Source of the DNA: Uloborus plumipes
Lineage: Eukaryota; Arthropoda; Arachnida; Araneae; Uloboridae
Direction of reading: 5' to 3'
DNA length: 64,000 nt
Assembly: GCA_038373865.1 (NCBI GenBank)
Contig: JAXGGA010002021.1
Coordinates: 1-64,000 of the forward strand
The notes under the pieces are model-generated. The model worked only from the letters and a program-made list of their open reading frames with translations. It was not told where the DNA came from and made no database searches. Numbering within the stretch: the stretch's first letter is position 1; every line of letters starts with the position of its first letter. A program made the translations under genes and the position numbers. Positions 13,761 to 28,100 of the stretch are shown one piece after another.

Positions 13761-14215
13761 CTGAGGAATTAAATACAAGCGAGGAATATACGAATGGCAT
13801 TTACTTCAGAAATCCACAAGTCATTACTTGTTTTGATGATATATAAAATTAATACGAAAAGTAAATCTTCAATGCGAATTTCAACGAGATTATCAGAGTG
13901 TGGAATATTGCGATACATTGAAGAAACGGTTGGATTATTTTTATTTGTTCCAGAAAACGGTAAATACTATTCATTGCTTAAAATTAGATTTATTTTCCTT
14001 TAAAGTGTATGAAAACTTTCTTTTCCCTCGGAATTTGTATATCGACATAATCAAAACTAATTTTCATTCTGTACTTTAAGAAATTTGCCCTTTTAAAATC
14101 TGGCGAAATATTCAAAAATAATCAGGAGTTCCCCGAAGGCAGGTCGCTGGGATCTCCCGAAAATTCTCTCATTCGCCATAACCGGAAAATTCAGGGACAG
14201 TATTTTTTTGTGATA
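13761..14215. other. spacer, no gene seen
   Basis: AT-rich sequence up to the TA target site of the Tc1-like element. No features recognised. Confidence 0.4.
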
Positions 14216-14217
14216 TA

Positions 14218-15627
14218 CTCTGCTCGACATTGAAAATGCAACACCAAGAAGGAGTGGTCAGAAATTGATGAAATTTGGTAAGAAGACAGAGACAGCATGG
14301 AACAATAAGTGATATTTATTTCAAAATAAATAATCAAAATTTAGAGCGAGGACGGCGTCGGCTCAGTAAGAAGTAGGACAGCGATGCACGAAGAAACACG
14401 TCTAGGCATGGAGTCAATAAGCCTGCTGATGGTGTCCTGAGGGATGGCACTCCATTCCCTTTCAACCATTTGCCACAGTTTGTCCTCTGAACGAGGCAGT
14501 GACAGGTTCTGCAAACGGCGTCCAATCACGTCCCACACATGTTCGATTGGTGACAAGTCAGGAGAGTATGGTGGCCAGGAAAGCATCTGTACACCTCGTA
14601 GAGCATGTTGGCTGATTCGAGCACTGTGAGGCCGGGCGTTATCCTGTTGAAAAATTGCATTTGGCAGACCCTGAAGGTAGGGGATTGCCACCGGCCGCAG
14701 TACATTATCTACACATCGTTGGGCCGTCATAGTGCCCCGAATACGAACTAGAGGTGATACGGAATTGTATGCAATAGCGCCCCAAACCATTATGCCACGT
14801 TGTCGCGCTGTGGGGCGTTCCACAGTTACTGCCGGATTCGATCTTTCTCCACGTCGATGCCACACACGTATGCTATGACTATCGCTGGACTAACAGAAGC
14901 GGGATTCATCTGAGAACACTACGGTTTGCCATTCTGCCATCCACGTCGCTCTGGTCCGGCACCATTCCAAACGTTGGAGTCTGTGCTGTGAGGTCAATGG
15001 CACTCTTCTTAGCGGGCGCCGTGATTGCAGGCCACGTGCAACCAGTCGACGGGAAATGGTTCTGGTCGACACAGGAACATCCAGGGTACCTTGCACGTGC
15101 TGCAGAATCGACGTACAAGTGACTTGTGGGTCCGCCACAGCTTGTCGGTGAATCCGTCGATCCAAGCGGTCTGACGTCACTCTGGCTGCACCTGCACCCC
15201 TCAATGTGGCTACATTTCCTCTTTCCAACCATCTCCGACACAGCCGATGCACAGTGCTTGCATCCATGTGGGTATCAACTGCAATTTGACGTATGGACCA
15301 ACCTCCCCTTCTCAGTCCGATCACCATACCCCTTGTAAAGTCGTCTATATGCTGGAAGTGTCTTCGTTGAGGACGGCGTGGCATTTCCTCCTATCACACG
15401 TATCCTTCGAGACAAAAACCAAATTTCTCCGATAATTAGTCTGGCAGAAAAACCAACATGAACATAGCCCACTTTTCAACTTCATTCTCTTATATCTTAC
15501 TTCACGTGCGTCGGAGAGCAGCGCATTTCATATCATTTGCATGACTCAGTGACGTGCATCTACGGTAAAATTTGCATGAATTTCTGACCACTCCTTCTTG
15601 GTGTTGCATTTTCAATGTCGAGCAGTG
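14218..15627 (-). mobile_element. nearly intact Tc1-like transposon, 1.41 kb
   Basis: Both ends read C(T/A)CTGCTCGACATTG going inward, continuing as inverted repeats through AAAATGCAACACCAAGAAGG and GAGTGGTCAGAAATT (about 50 bp). TA flanks both sides (14216-14217, 15628-15629). One transposase frame on the minus strand fills most of the interior. Size, ends and target site fit Tc1/mariner. Only one disabling change was seen, so the insertion is recent relative to the other Tc1-like copy in this window. Confidence 0.95.
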
Positions 15628-18600
15628 TATGTGTGTTTGTGAGTTGCTGAAATCTTTCATTTTTTAAGCATCTTGAGTATAAGGAGATCCGATTAATAAA
15701 AATCTATCTCATTCTGGTAGTCACGTCACTAATCATAAACAGAATACACCGTTCCTTTTCTTGGAGCCTTTAGGGGAGGGGGGATTCCCTTATTGTAGGT
15801 AGCAAGACGCCAGACTTCATTCGAAAGAGGAAACTATGCCAAACTAAACGCTGCTTTCAGTTTTTTTTTTATTTGCATTGCTGGCAGATTTTTTCAATTT
15901 TCATTGGGGTGAAGACATCGATGGTATTGACACATCGATGTTTTCAAACATCCATTTTTTTAAAAAAATTCGTTACACATTTAAATGTACAAGTAGTACT
16001 CCTCAAGACATTGTGCCTCTTTATTTTGTTTTTATTTCAAAGGAGGCTTCTTCCCATTTGCAGACCTTGTGCATTCTCCAAGACCGGCATCCCTCTTTCA
16101 TGTGGCACCACCATCGGCAGAATGTCATTGCCACGAGAATTTCGACGCCTAGTTTCTCCACTAGATGGAGGCACCTGGGCTCTATTCGATGCGAAACTAC
16201 ACTAGGAATTTAACTTTGCCAAGAGATACTGTAAGCCAAAAAAGGACTCGAGGGATCTTTTACATGTCGCATAATCATGCGACATGGAAGCTGTCGGTTT
16301 TCTGCATCATGAAAATCAACCAACTGGAGTCGGATTTGATCCCGTGCCTTTGGGTGTGAGAAACCAGCGTCTTAACCACTACACCGCCTCTTTATCAAAT
16401 AGTTTTATCTTTTGTTTTCTGAAAAACGTTAACCGTATGATATCGATTTCAATTATGGAAAAATTTAGTGAGATACACTGTAAAAAAAAACTAAATTTTG
16501 AAGAAATTATCCATATTTTTTACAGAAAAAATCTGTTTGTGATAAAATTAGATAAAATACAGGATTTCTCTGTTTTTTTAATCTCCGCAACCGGTTATAA
16601 GCGCATTAACTGTTAACGGTCTCTTCACAGCGAAGCTCGATTGCTCGATTTTAACCACGTGACCCATCGTTGGATTCGATATTCGAACGATAGCAATGGC
16701 GGATGTTTTGATTTGAAGGAGACCTGCAGCTGAAAACTTTCACACTATCCCGTAGAGTTGCCGGTAAGTGTTTACATTTTTAACATCAAATTAATTGTTG
16801 TTTAAGTTTTAGTTGATAATTATTTTATATGAAATGTAAACATTCCATGTTCTGATGATTTAAAAAAGCATTTAATAACAAGAATAATAATACAATACGC
16901 ATGACTTATCATTGCTATAACTTTGGTTACGATGAAGGTGAATGTCAAAAAATACTTTTTAAAAATTAATTTTAATGTCTTCTCTGTAAAAAAAAAAAGA
17001 AAAAAAATCTAAAGTGCTCTCATGATATTTAATTTTTAAAAATCCCTTCACATATCTATTTGCATAAAAGTTTAAGGACTAGCCTCATAATTTGTTGATT
17101 TGAAGGGTCAGTGAAACAAAGCATGTTATACGTATCGTATCGTCTTAATTTTCTTTATCTATGTTTTAATTTAAGTTTACTTCTGTGTCATTTTCAAAAT
17201 TGTATGTCATCAGGACCCCTTTTACCGTGATACAGTACATGCTTTTTAGAACGATCACTCATTCCTGTGACCCTGCTGTTATAGCGACCAATGCTTGTCC
17301 CATTTGCTACTTGATAGATGCAAGGTTACTTAAACCTCTGAGCTGAATCGCTCGTTCCAATATATCGTCCAAAAAGGATTCAACATTTTTAGAACTCTCA
17401 GGACTATCTTTGCAAGAACTAAAATTTACCAATTTTATGCTTCTAAACCTCAAGTATTTTCATTGAAAAGAGTTATAAAATAAATGTTTTAAAAAGCGAT
17501 CAAAGTGAAACACTATTATATGAAAAAAAAGAAGGAATCAAAGTATTTGCTAACCATAACCTTTAATTTAAAAAATAATTGATTTGAGTCATTCATTTTC
17601 AGCACAGTTTGTTGAAAACTGTAGTGCTTTAAAGTTAATATGTAATTCATGTTTATTATTGTAACTAAAAGTATAAAAAATCTGCAATTGATTATTTTTA
17701 TCTTTTTCAATGAAGCATGACGCGTTAAAAGTATTACAGAATTTAAAAATACTGTCAGCCCCGCTTAAACGAATACCGTCGGTTCCAAGAAATATTCGAA
17801 TAAGTGGGTATTCGATTAAGTGGGGATCTTTAACATTGCGTCTATGACATGGGAAATATATTTGGTTTTGAGATATTTTATTCGTATATATTACAATATA
17901 TATGGTACAGTTTATATAGTACAATATACCTGTGGTCGCAGTGCTTGCGCTGCCTTAGAAGTGCCCCCTTTTCACTATTTTATTCGTATAAACGGGGTAA
18001 TTGTTTATCCGTTACCCGATTAAGCGGGGCCAACAGTATGACGAAAATGCAAGCAATATCTTGCACATGTGCTTTATAGAGACCTCTTGTTACAGTGACA
18101 AATTTGGATCAATATTTAGACTATTAGAAAGTTTGAGAGATTTGAGGCATAAAGTATAAAAGGCATCTGGGGCAATATTGGATCAGAACACCAGTCAAAT
18201 TTATCAAGCAGTGTTTAGAAAAGACAATTTTCTAAAGTGTTCTTTTAAGTGCTCTTTTGGAGTGTAACACATTTAGGTGTAACTAATCCGGAAGACTTAC
18301 GTTATGTTAGTGAAACTGATTTAAAGGGTGTTTTAAAACCAATTCAAGCACGAAAACTCATCTCAAGTTAGAAAAAGACTGATAAAGGTAAGTAACCATA
18401 ACAACGCCAATTCATAGAGTTGCACTGATATTACCTAATAACTCAACACTACAGGTGTTCGATACATTTTATTTGTGCATAATAATGTTTGTTGTTCATC
18501 ACAATTAAAGGAAATCTGAAATGTACAGCTACTATAATTTTAACATATATTTGCCAACAAAATTATTATACAGAAGCCCCTCGTTATATCGCGCATTCGG

Positions 18601-21600
18601 ATATATCGCTCTTATTTTGTCTCCCAAGAAAAAAAAACTTTTAGTTCGAAACCATTTTTGAGAAAATATGTAAGGTGCTCAGAAAAGGTATCTTTCTCAT
18701 TTGTTTTGTCATCAATGAACAAAACGAAGGTTCGTCTATTCTTCTGAATTCGCTGAAAAGAAGCAGCAAATTCCTGTCGTCCAAACTTGCATACTGCAGA
18801 TACAGTTTGGAATTTACTGACTGAACACTTTCTTTTGTATTGATACAATGAGTGAAAAGCATCTGTTAGTAATTTGTAGTAGTCATGTGTAAAAGTCATA
18901 TTTTTTTGTTACTTTTGACTGAAAAAAAAAGCTAATGTTCGAATAAATAAATTATTATGTATGTGCACGTATAATTTACTTGCATGCTGGATAGAAAACT
19001 ATTTTTAATGACCTCGGTTATATCGCGCTTTCGGATATATTGCGCTTTTTTCTTGTCCCCCGAAAAGCGCGATATAAGGAGGGGTTACTGTATTTTTCAA
19101 ATTTACCATGCATTTGTGATAAATGCAAGCTATACGAAATATAATTTTATAAAGTTACAAAAATTGACATAATGCAATTATTTGTATTAATGAAATGGAA
19201 ACTTAAAACCAACTTTTAAAACACAAATTTAAATAATATATACTTTTATCAATACGATTATCCGCAATTTGGGTTGTTGCAAAGGAAAATGAAGCTGGTG
19301 CATTTTTTAATGGAAAAGCTTATAAACTGTTTAATACTGTAAACCTCTGTTTACGCTACTCTGAATTACATAAATGAGGAGTTTCATGGTTTCTAGTATT
19401 TTATTTCGTAGCCAAGAAAGAATTTATTCCACCAATGTTTTCACTGCTTTGTTTTGCCTTAATATCATAAATACAGATTTAAATAGATTTAAAGCACAAT
19501 AATGCCAAATATTTGCCTCAATGATATATTCTTATTTTATTTCTTTATTCTTTCTTAATCTTTGTAATTAATAATTATGGAATGAAAAATTATGCCAACG
19601 ACTTCGCAAATTGGAATTACGCTCGGATGAATAATGTTATGAACTCACTAGATACCCACAGGTAGGGAAAAACAGTAATTTGAATTATTGTTTTTGACAT
19701 TTTAATAACCCAAATATAGTGTTTCATGGGAGAGAAAGAAAGTAATTAATGTTATATATACATCTTCAAATCTCAGAAATTTTTGTATTTAAAAGTAAAC
19801 TGCGCATTTCAAAGAGTATTGCTTCTACTGTAGTTATTAAAAAGCACATTTAAAAAGCAAATTAAAAACAAGCTAAATTATTAAAATATATATAAATATA
19901 AAAACTAGGTTTTTGATATCTATCTGTGCTAAAATGTGCATTTACCCCTAAAGAAGCATGTGGCACTAATAACTCTGTTTTGAAAATACTTCCTTACCAC
20001 ATAAAAGGAAGTAAAAATGTCTGTTGTCTGGTTTTTTGAAATAATTGGTTCAATTAGAGAATCGACATAAAATTAAAACAATTATCAGATAATACATAAA
20101 TGCTTTTCTAAAGTTTTTTTAATTCATGTGAAGATATGATCTGGTAAAGATAAAAAAATTCTTGTTGGGTTATTCCAGCGAAAATGGTACAAGTCATGTC
20201 TGAAACTCTTTACTTAAGATTATCAATTTAAATAATTTCCACCAACTAATCATATTTTTTTTCATGAAGTTTCCGTTTATTTGTGTATAATAAAGTGTAA
20301 ATAACTAGTACATGACTCATTTATGAAAGGATTTTAAATATTTTGATCACTTTGTGTAACAGAGTGGACAAATAAGCCTTTAAAAATATCTTTATAATCA
20401 CAAAGAAAAGTTAGAATCACAGAACAAGCATAAAGTGGAATAAACAGCCTAAAACTAAGTCTGTCTGCAATTTCAAGAAAAAATCTATTTTTTTCATCAT
20501 GAAATCGACTGTAACAGAGTGGACATCCAACAGTTCAAATTAACTACCATAAGAAAAGAATGAGGCTCACCCTGGTTGTTGACTACATAATTCAATGTAG
20601 CAAGCTAATCACGGCAGTTATACTACCTATACAGGGTGTGCCAGAGAAACTTACTTTTTTGAAAAAATTCCTGCGCGGTGAATTAGCTACGTAGAAGGCC
20701 GAGAGTGGGCGCATCTGGAGCGGGAAATCTCCAAGTTTTGTTTTCCCTTTAATTAGTCGCCATCATGGTATGGTCAAAAGAACAGCGCGCCTTTGCCGTC
20801 GAAAGCTACTTTTCGAACGGCCGTGAATGCAGCTCGGTACAGGACCATGATCGAGGAATCCTTTCTTCCCAGTCTCGAAGAAATGAACATTAGGGACGTG
20901 TGGTTTCAGCAAGATGGAGCCACAGCACACACAGCACGAGATTCAATGAATTTGTTGCGACAACATTTCCCCGACCACCTCATCTCTCTCAAAGGCAATC
21001 TCCCATGGCCAGCACGCTCCCCAGATTTGGCGCCGTGCGATTTTTTTTATGGGGTTATTTGAAATCCCTGGTTTATGTTGATCGACCACGCACAATAGCT
21101 CACCTCAAGAATAACATTCGTGACGAAATTGCCAACATACCAATTGATATGCTGCAAAGAGTGCTCACAAACTTTAAAAATCGTCTTAATCAGTGCATGC
21201 TCAATAGGGGTCATTATTTAACCGATGCCATTGTCAAGACTAAATGAAAAAAAAAATTGGGACAGTGCATTCTCAAATAAAAAAAGAATTAAAACAATAA
21301 CTTAAATAGTTTTGTTTTTATTGACATTTCAAAAAAGTAAGTTTCTCTGGCGCACCCTGTATTTAACAAAAAACATATCAGATTGAATGCAATTGTTTAT
21401 ATTATTTCTAAAAGGCTTGTGACAGAGTGGACAATTCGAAACATAGAAAATCTAGGGACATGGATAAATAATAGTGTTTTTTGGGGAAATTTTTTTAATT
21501 TGCGTAATAATCTGCAGAAGTGGAGTCAGAAGCATCTTTTGTGCAGTGTAGTTTAATTTATTGTGTTGTTACATTTCAGTTTAATTTTAAATCACAGTTA

Positions 21601-24600
21601 AAATTCTAGCAATTAGAATCATTTTCTCCTTCTTCTAACAAAGACATTTTTTTGTGTCCTTTCTAAAAGGATTATACCAAATCAATTGATACTTGATGGC
21701 ACAAAATTAAATGGAGAACCAATAAAATGTACACTTAATAGGTGGTAGTTATTAAAATTGATTAAAAAAAATTCTAAAGTCTTGGACATGATTTGTACCA
21801 TTTTCGCTGAAATGACCCACATTCTCTATAAAATATTGTATTCATAGTACTTAACTAGGGTTAAAAGTCTAAATGGTCTCATACTTTTTATTAGCAGTTT
21901 TGAAGAGCATAAAAATAGGTTAATTAAATGTTAAAGTCAAACAATTTTGGGATAAAAATTTAAAACTTTTGATTTTACATCATCTGGCATTCAAACCAAA
22001 ATAAGTGGTAACTTTTAATGTTCTTGCAGATACTGACTATTTTAATTTTCCAAATGTTCAGCTTATTTATCTTTATTGTTGAAAATGTCAACTTTCTTTA
22101 TAAAATAATGTTTAAACCGACTTCTAAAAAATTGTTTATTGTAGGTTACTAAGACTAATACTGAAGTTGAACTGTTGAACCTCCCGAATAGTACGCCTTG
22201 TCTAATATGCTATAGTAAGTTAATTTTTTTTTATATATGCCTTAGCTATTTCAAAGAATTCCCTCTAATAAGGTCAATTAGCATCTTATGTTTAACATCT
22301 CACGTATAACATTTTCCCTAGAATGTGTTAATCCTGCTTGTGCATTATAGCTAATGAAATGTAATAGTAATGTACAATAGAACCTCAATATCTTGAAAAC
22401 CGAAAGCGATTGGACCTGATTTTGTTTAATGGATCCCTTATTTAAGTTAAAGCTAGAAATGCCCCAAATCTTAGATAATTTTACGAAATTGCGGATATTT
22501 TGTTTTAAAAAGAAATTTGACGTATCAATGTTTTGAGTTGAAATGTGAATAGCCAAGTTGAAAAAAAAAATTGATCCTGATATCAAGGCACACAGCATTT
22601 TGTTATTATATAGAGCAATGGGATAAATATCGAAAAGATAATGGGATTTGAGTCTATAAATTGTGTTGAAATTAAACTATTAAGATATCAAATGTTAATG
22701 AAGCTTTAATTTTTATCAATTGTTTTTTTTTTTACATTAAGGTTACATTTTGAAACATAATTAATCCATCTTTCTTAACTTTCAGGAGAACATTAGCAAG
22801 CAGGAGAAGGGGACCAGCCTACGTCACAGTTCCGAGAACTCGTTAAGGTCGTTAAGGGGAGGGTTGCCAGGAGTCTCTGACCTACCTCTCCTTCTACACT
22901 GGCGGAAAAAAAAAATCCCAACACCAAGAAAGACTTGTATTAGATAAACGAAATTTGGTAGGCGTGTTTATACAACTGAAAGATGACATTGATTGAAATT
23001 TCGTGTTCCGCGCATAAGTGTGGCGCAGCTGGCGTCACTCAGAACATGCAAATAAGGCTTGTTTTAAAAGCGTGTTGTGAAGCTCATGTGTATTATTTTT
23101 CCGTGAAATTGGACTAATTGCGTTCATTTTAGCCAGGAATACCTTTTAAGAAGACGAAGAAGCCATTATCAACAGCTCACCGAGTTTAAACGAGGTCGTA
23201 CAAATTGGCTACGAGAAGGTGGATTTTCATTTCACGATATTGCAGAAAGACTTGGGTGGGAATGTTTCCACCATGCATGGTTATTGGAAGCTATGGGCAA
23301 GGGATGGTACTACCTCAAGAAGATCGAGTTCCGAGCTGCCACGTGGCACGACTAAGAAGGAAGATCGCCGAATCTTGCGTACGGCTGTGGCGCATCGTAC
23401 TGCATCTACAGCTGACATTCGAGCTACAGTTGGCACCGTCGTGACCCAAGGAATGGTAAGAAACTGTTTACTTCAAGGACAGCTCCGAGCCAGGCAGCCT
23501 GTAGCCGGTATTCCATTGACTGCAAACCATTGCCTTTTCCAGCGGCAGTGGTGCCACGACAGAGCTCACTGGAGGTCGGAGTGGAGATCTGTTGTAATTT
23601 TTAATGAAAACAGATTCTGAATTAGTGCCAATGGTGGCTGTATATTGGTCAGAAGGAGGCCAGGGGACCGCCTGCATCCAAGCGGTCTACGGCCTAGACA
23701 CACGAGACTCACACCTGGAGTTATGGTCTCTGGAGCAATTTCCTACGTCAGCAGGGGCATTCTTGTGGTTATCCCAAACTCACTGACTGAAAATTGGTCG
23801 TCAGTCTGTTAATTTAACCAGTAGTACAGCCCTTCATGAGTAGCATTCAAGGGGGCGTTTTCCAACCGGATAACGCTCGCCCTCACATCGCTGCTGTAAC
23901 GCAATGTGCTCTACAGAGTGCTGACATGTTACCATGACCTGCAAAATCACCAGGTATATCTTCAATTGATAACGTATGGGATATCATGGGATGGCACCTC
24001 GAGCATCATCCACAGTCAGCAATGACGGTCCTAGTATTGACACAGCAAGTGCAACAAGCATGGAACTCCATACCAGAAAGTGACATTCGGCACCTGTATG
24101 ACATAATGCATGCACGCTTGCAGGCTTGCCTTCAAAATTCTGGAGGTTACACCCTCTATTAAATTAACATAATTTCGCATTTGCACAGCATTTTCTTGAG
24201 CTTAAATTAGCCAGTGATCTTGTACATTTAATCAATTAAACATGTTAACTAGACAATTGCATTACCCAAATTTCATTACTCTACGGCAATTTTTTCTTGG
24301 TGTTGGGATTTTTTTTCCGCCAGTGTATGTACCTTGTGTAAAACTTGCTTGAATTCAGAGTCACATTTTGCACCTAGATCGGGTATTCTCCTTCTTGGGA
24401 CAAAAAAAAATAATAATAAAAAATTGTAGACCAGTGTATTTAATCAAGGTATTTTCATTTGATTGTTACGTTTTAAAAGTATTAGAAAAAATTGCTTCAC
24501 ACAATTCAATTGATTATGACCTCCCATATTCATATGTAATAGATTTTTTCCATTTCTGTATTTGCACTACTCTTTGTAATTACTCTTGTGTTCTTATGGC

Positions 24601-25134
24601 AATAAAATATTTTTTTGTTTAATTATAGTATTTTTTGCAACATCCATAGATCCAAGAGATACATATTTTCAACTTTTGCCTAAGCGTGTTTCAATTAACG
24701 TGAAAGTTCAACTATACTGCCTATAGGCATATTTTCTCACTTAAATTTTTGATTATATTAATCTAAAAGACAGTTTAAAAATAGTTATCTTTTAGCAAGT
24801 TTCTTCTGTACAATTAGTTTTTCAGACATAAAAATTAAATTGTGCAAACTTTTAGGGGTGTTAAAGGGGCCATAAGAAGCAAGAATCGCACAGGAACATA
24901 AGGTAGCAGATGCAACGCTAACGCGCTACGTACACCCAAACTATAAAAGTTAGTGAGAATGGCTTGTTTTGCGTCACTCGGTTATTGTGTAATTTCGGGG
25001 GCATGTAAGACTGGCAGGCAGCATAATGTCAACAACCCCTTTAAACCTACCTTAAAACTGAGATATTGGGAAAAATCTTCATTGTGTATTAAATTTGCTT
25101 TTTTTCGCATCCACCTGTTTCTGGTTTCTACACT

Positions 25135-25179
<45 letters not shown>

Positions 25180-28100
25180 GTCAAATTTACGGAAAAAAAC
25201 TGGCAGCCAGGATGCCAGTTTTCTTCCTTTTATTTAACAGAAATCTTCCGTAATTTTTTAACAGACTCTCCGTTTTTTAACGGAATATCTCTGTAATTGC
25301 AACAGTTTTTAACCGTTTTTTAACAGATTTTCTCCGTAAAGTGATGAAATCAACCTGTTATAAAAACGGTTAAAATCTGTTGCAATTACAGAGATATTCC
25401 GTTAAAAAACGGAGAGTCTGTTAAAAAAGTACGGAAGATTTCTGTTAAATAAACGGAAAAAAACTGGCATCCTGGCTGCCAGTTTTTTTCCGTAAATTTG
25501 ACGGATTTTTTTTTACAGTGTAGATACTGCAACCGCGTTGGTTAACTGTATAACTATTATTTCTTGCATATGTTTAAGAAACTTTTTTCCTAAATTTAAT
25601 ACATTATCGAAAAAAATTTTAAACGCAAGGCAACGATGTTTAAAAATCATCGACCGTAAATCACCGTTAGTACTTAAAAAAAAAAAAAAAAAAACTTTTG
25701 TCAATACGATAAAAGAACTTTATGTCAATACGATAGGTATTGCAACTGTTAAATATGAATCTTTTTGATTGCATAATTTTATTGCTTTTTGCTGAAATGT
25801 AAAACAGGATATCGAAAGAAAATAAAACATTGAACTCGAAATAATAATCATTAAAAGACACAACCATAAAACATCGATGGTAAGTATCAAGAACGTTTAC
25901 TAACGAGATTGATAGTGTAACTGCTCATTAACGATGTAACTTTTGGTTGCATATTTTTATGATTTTTGTTTTGCTGAATTATAAAACATCGACATTAAAA
26001 TAAAAAAAATACCAAAAAAAAAAATGTCGGAAGCAAATTAGAGATGTTTCAGAAACATCAAGAGCAAAACATCGACAATAATCGTGGAAAATATTTTCCA
26101 ATGATACTAATACTGAAACTTCTGATTGAAGATGAAAACTTCTTAATACGTCTGCTTATCGCATATTGTTATCAAGCTCTCTTTGCTGGACTATAAAACA
26201 TCGACATCGAAAAAAAACATCGAACCCAAAACATCGATGTTGGTAAAACATCGACCCTCAAATATCGATGGTAAAAGCATCAATGTTTTAGCAAAAGCAT
26301 CGATGTTTCCAAAACATCGACATCGATATCACAGCACTATTTCTCGTAGGGTCATTCCATTTTAAATCAACAAATTTTCAAAAACGTTGTTGCATCATCA
26401 TTTTTGATTTTGATGAAAATTTGCATGTGCATTCCTTTTATTTCCCACACCTCAGAAAAATAGTTATTTTATTTTAGAAAAATTTACCCTTTGATATATA
26501 GGCCATTTTTGTTGTAGGCAACAGCAAAAGTGGGGCATTTTGATGCTTTGTCTTATGAACTATAACTTTTTTCTATCTAAGATTTTGAGCTCAAACATAG
26601 CTCATTGGAAAGCTAAAAAAGAGATCTTTTTATATATAGTATCAATAAATTTCAGGATTAAAAAAAAACACTTATATTTTTCAAGGTCAAATTTTGCGAC
26701 GAAAATCTCATTTTTTACAACTTTTGAAAATTAAAAAACCCATGAAGGGTTTAGAATAACAAGCCCTATGTTTTATCATATATTCATATGCATGGTTACT
26801 TATTCTATAAAAAAATGGCTTGTTACTCCGCCCCCTTTATGAGATATGCCCTCCTAAAATTGCAAATTTTCAAAAAAAATCCAGTTTTCAACGCTAAAAA
26901 AATGCATGTGGTGGATAAGGTAAAAATAATTTTACTTGTGGAATCTGAAGTACTTTTTAGCAGCTTTTTAATGAAACAAAATTTGCTTTGTTATTCAAAG
27001 GCGCTTGACAGATATAAGGTTCTGAATTTTCAAATAATTGCACAGAAACACAATATTTTCATACTTTTTAATCTTTTTTTAATTGAAATGCAAGAATATA
27101 TACCTTATTCTTTGCTTTAAGTGCTAGGAAAAGACTAAGAAGAGTTATTAAGTAATTTATTTAAACTTTAATTAGACAATTTAATATTTTTAACACCTGG
27201 GGATATAGAATATCACTAAACTTGTCTGATTTGTAAATATCTGTTTGCCACCTACAACAGAAATACTCAGTTATATCACTGGTTGGGAGTTTAATCCACA
27301 CTTAATCCTTTTGTTGTTTATTGGCAAAAAGATTGATGTCTTCAAGCTGAAAGTTTTTGTAAGTGATTACCTGGATACAACACTATCACATTCTATGGTT
27401 TTCAAAATATCCTTGTTAGAAAACTGAAGGCGGACCACCCTTTAGTTTCAAAATTAACCTATTTTTCAGATAGGTTTGCTGCACAATACAAAAACAGAAA
27501 GAGCTTCATTTGCTTGAGCCGCCATGAAGAGGACTTTGGTATAAAAGCAGAGTGGCATTTCTTTTTTTACCGTGGCACGTTTAAATAAATGACAGTGAAC
27601 TTTCACTTATGCGCCGGCCCAAGGGACCAACATAAAAAGACGAATAAGTGAGAGAGACGTATAAGTGAACAAGCCTATTTAAAACGCAACATAGGTCATA
27701 ATGAAAGAATGAATAAGAATGTTTCTATAGACAAGGGACATATTACTATGGTTTGGCAATTACTGTAACGTAACTATAATGATAAAGAGAAAACAAAAAT
27801 TGTAGCATACCTAATTACAAGCTGTTACCTTTAAAACGATCCATAGTACATAATTGTTTGTCTCCAAACTCTAGTTGATGAGGAAAAAATACCTTCCTTG
27901 AGCAAAACAGGCGATAAAGAAGAAAGTGAAGAAATATGCTTATTTTTTAAATAAAATAAATTAAATGTTTTACATTTGAAAGAAAATTTGACGCATAAGT
28001 GAAATATGTATCTTTAGAGCGACGCATAAACGAACGATACTATCATTATTTTACTAGGGAAATTTAAAATCGTCATCCAAGTGAAAAAGGCGTAGAAATG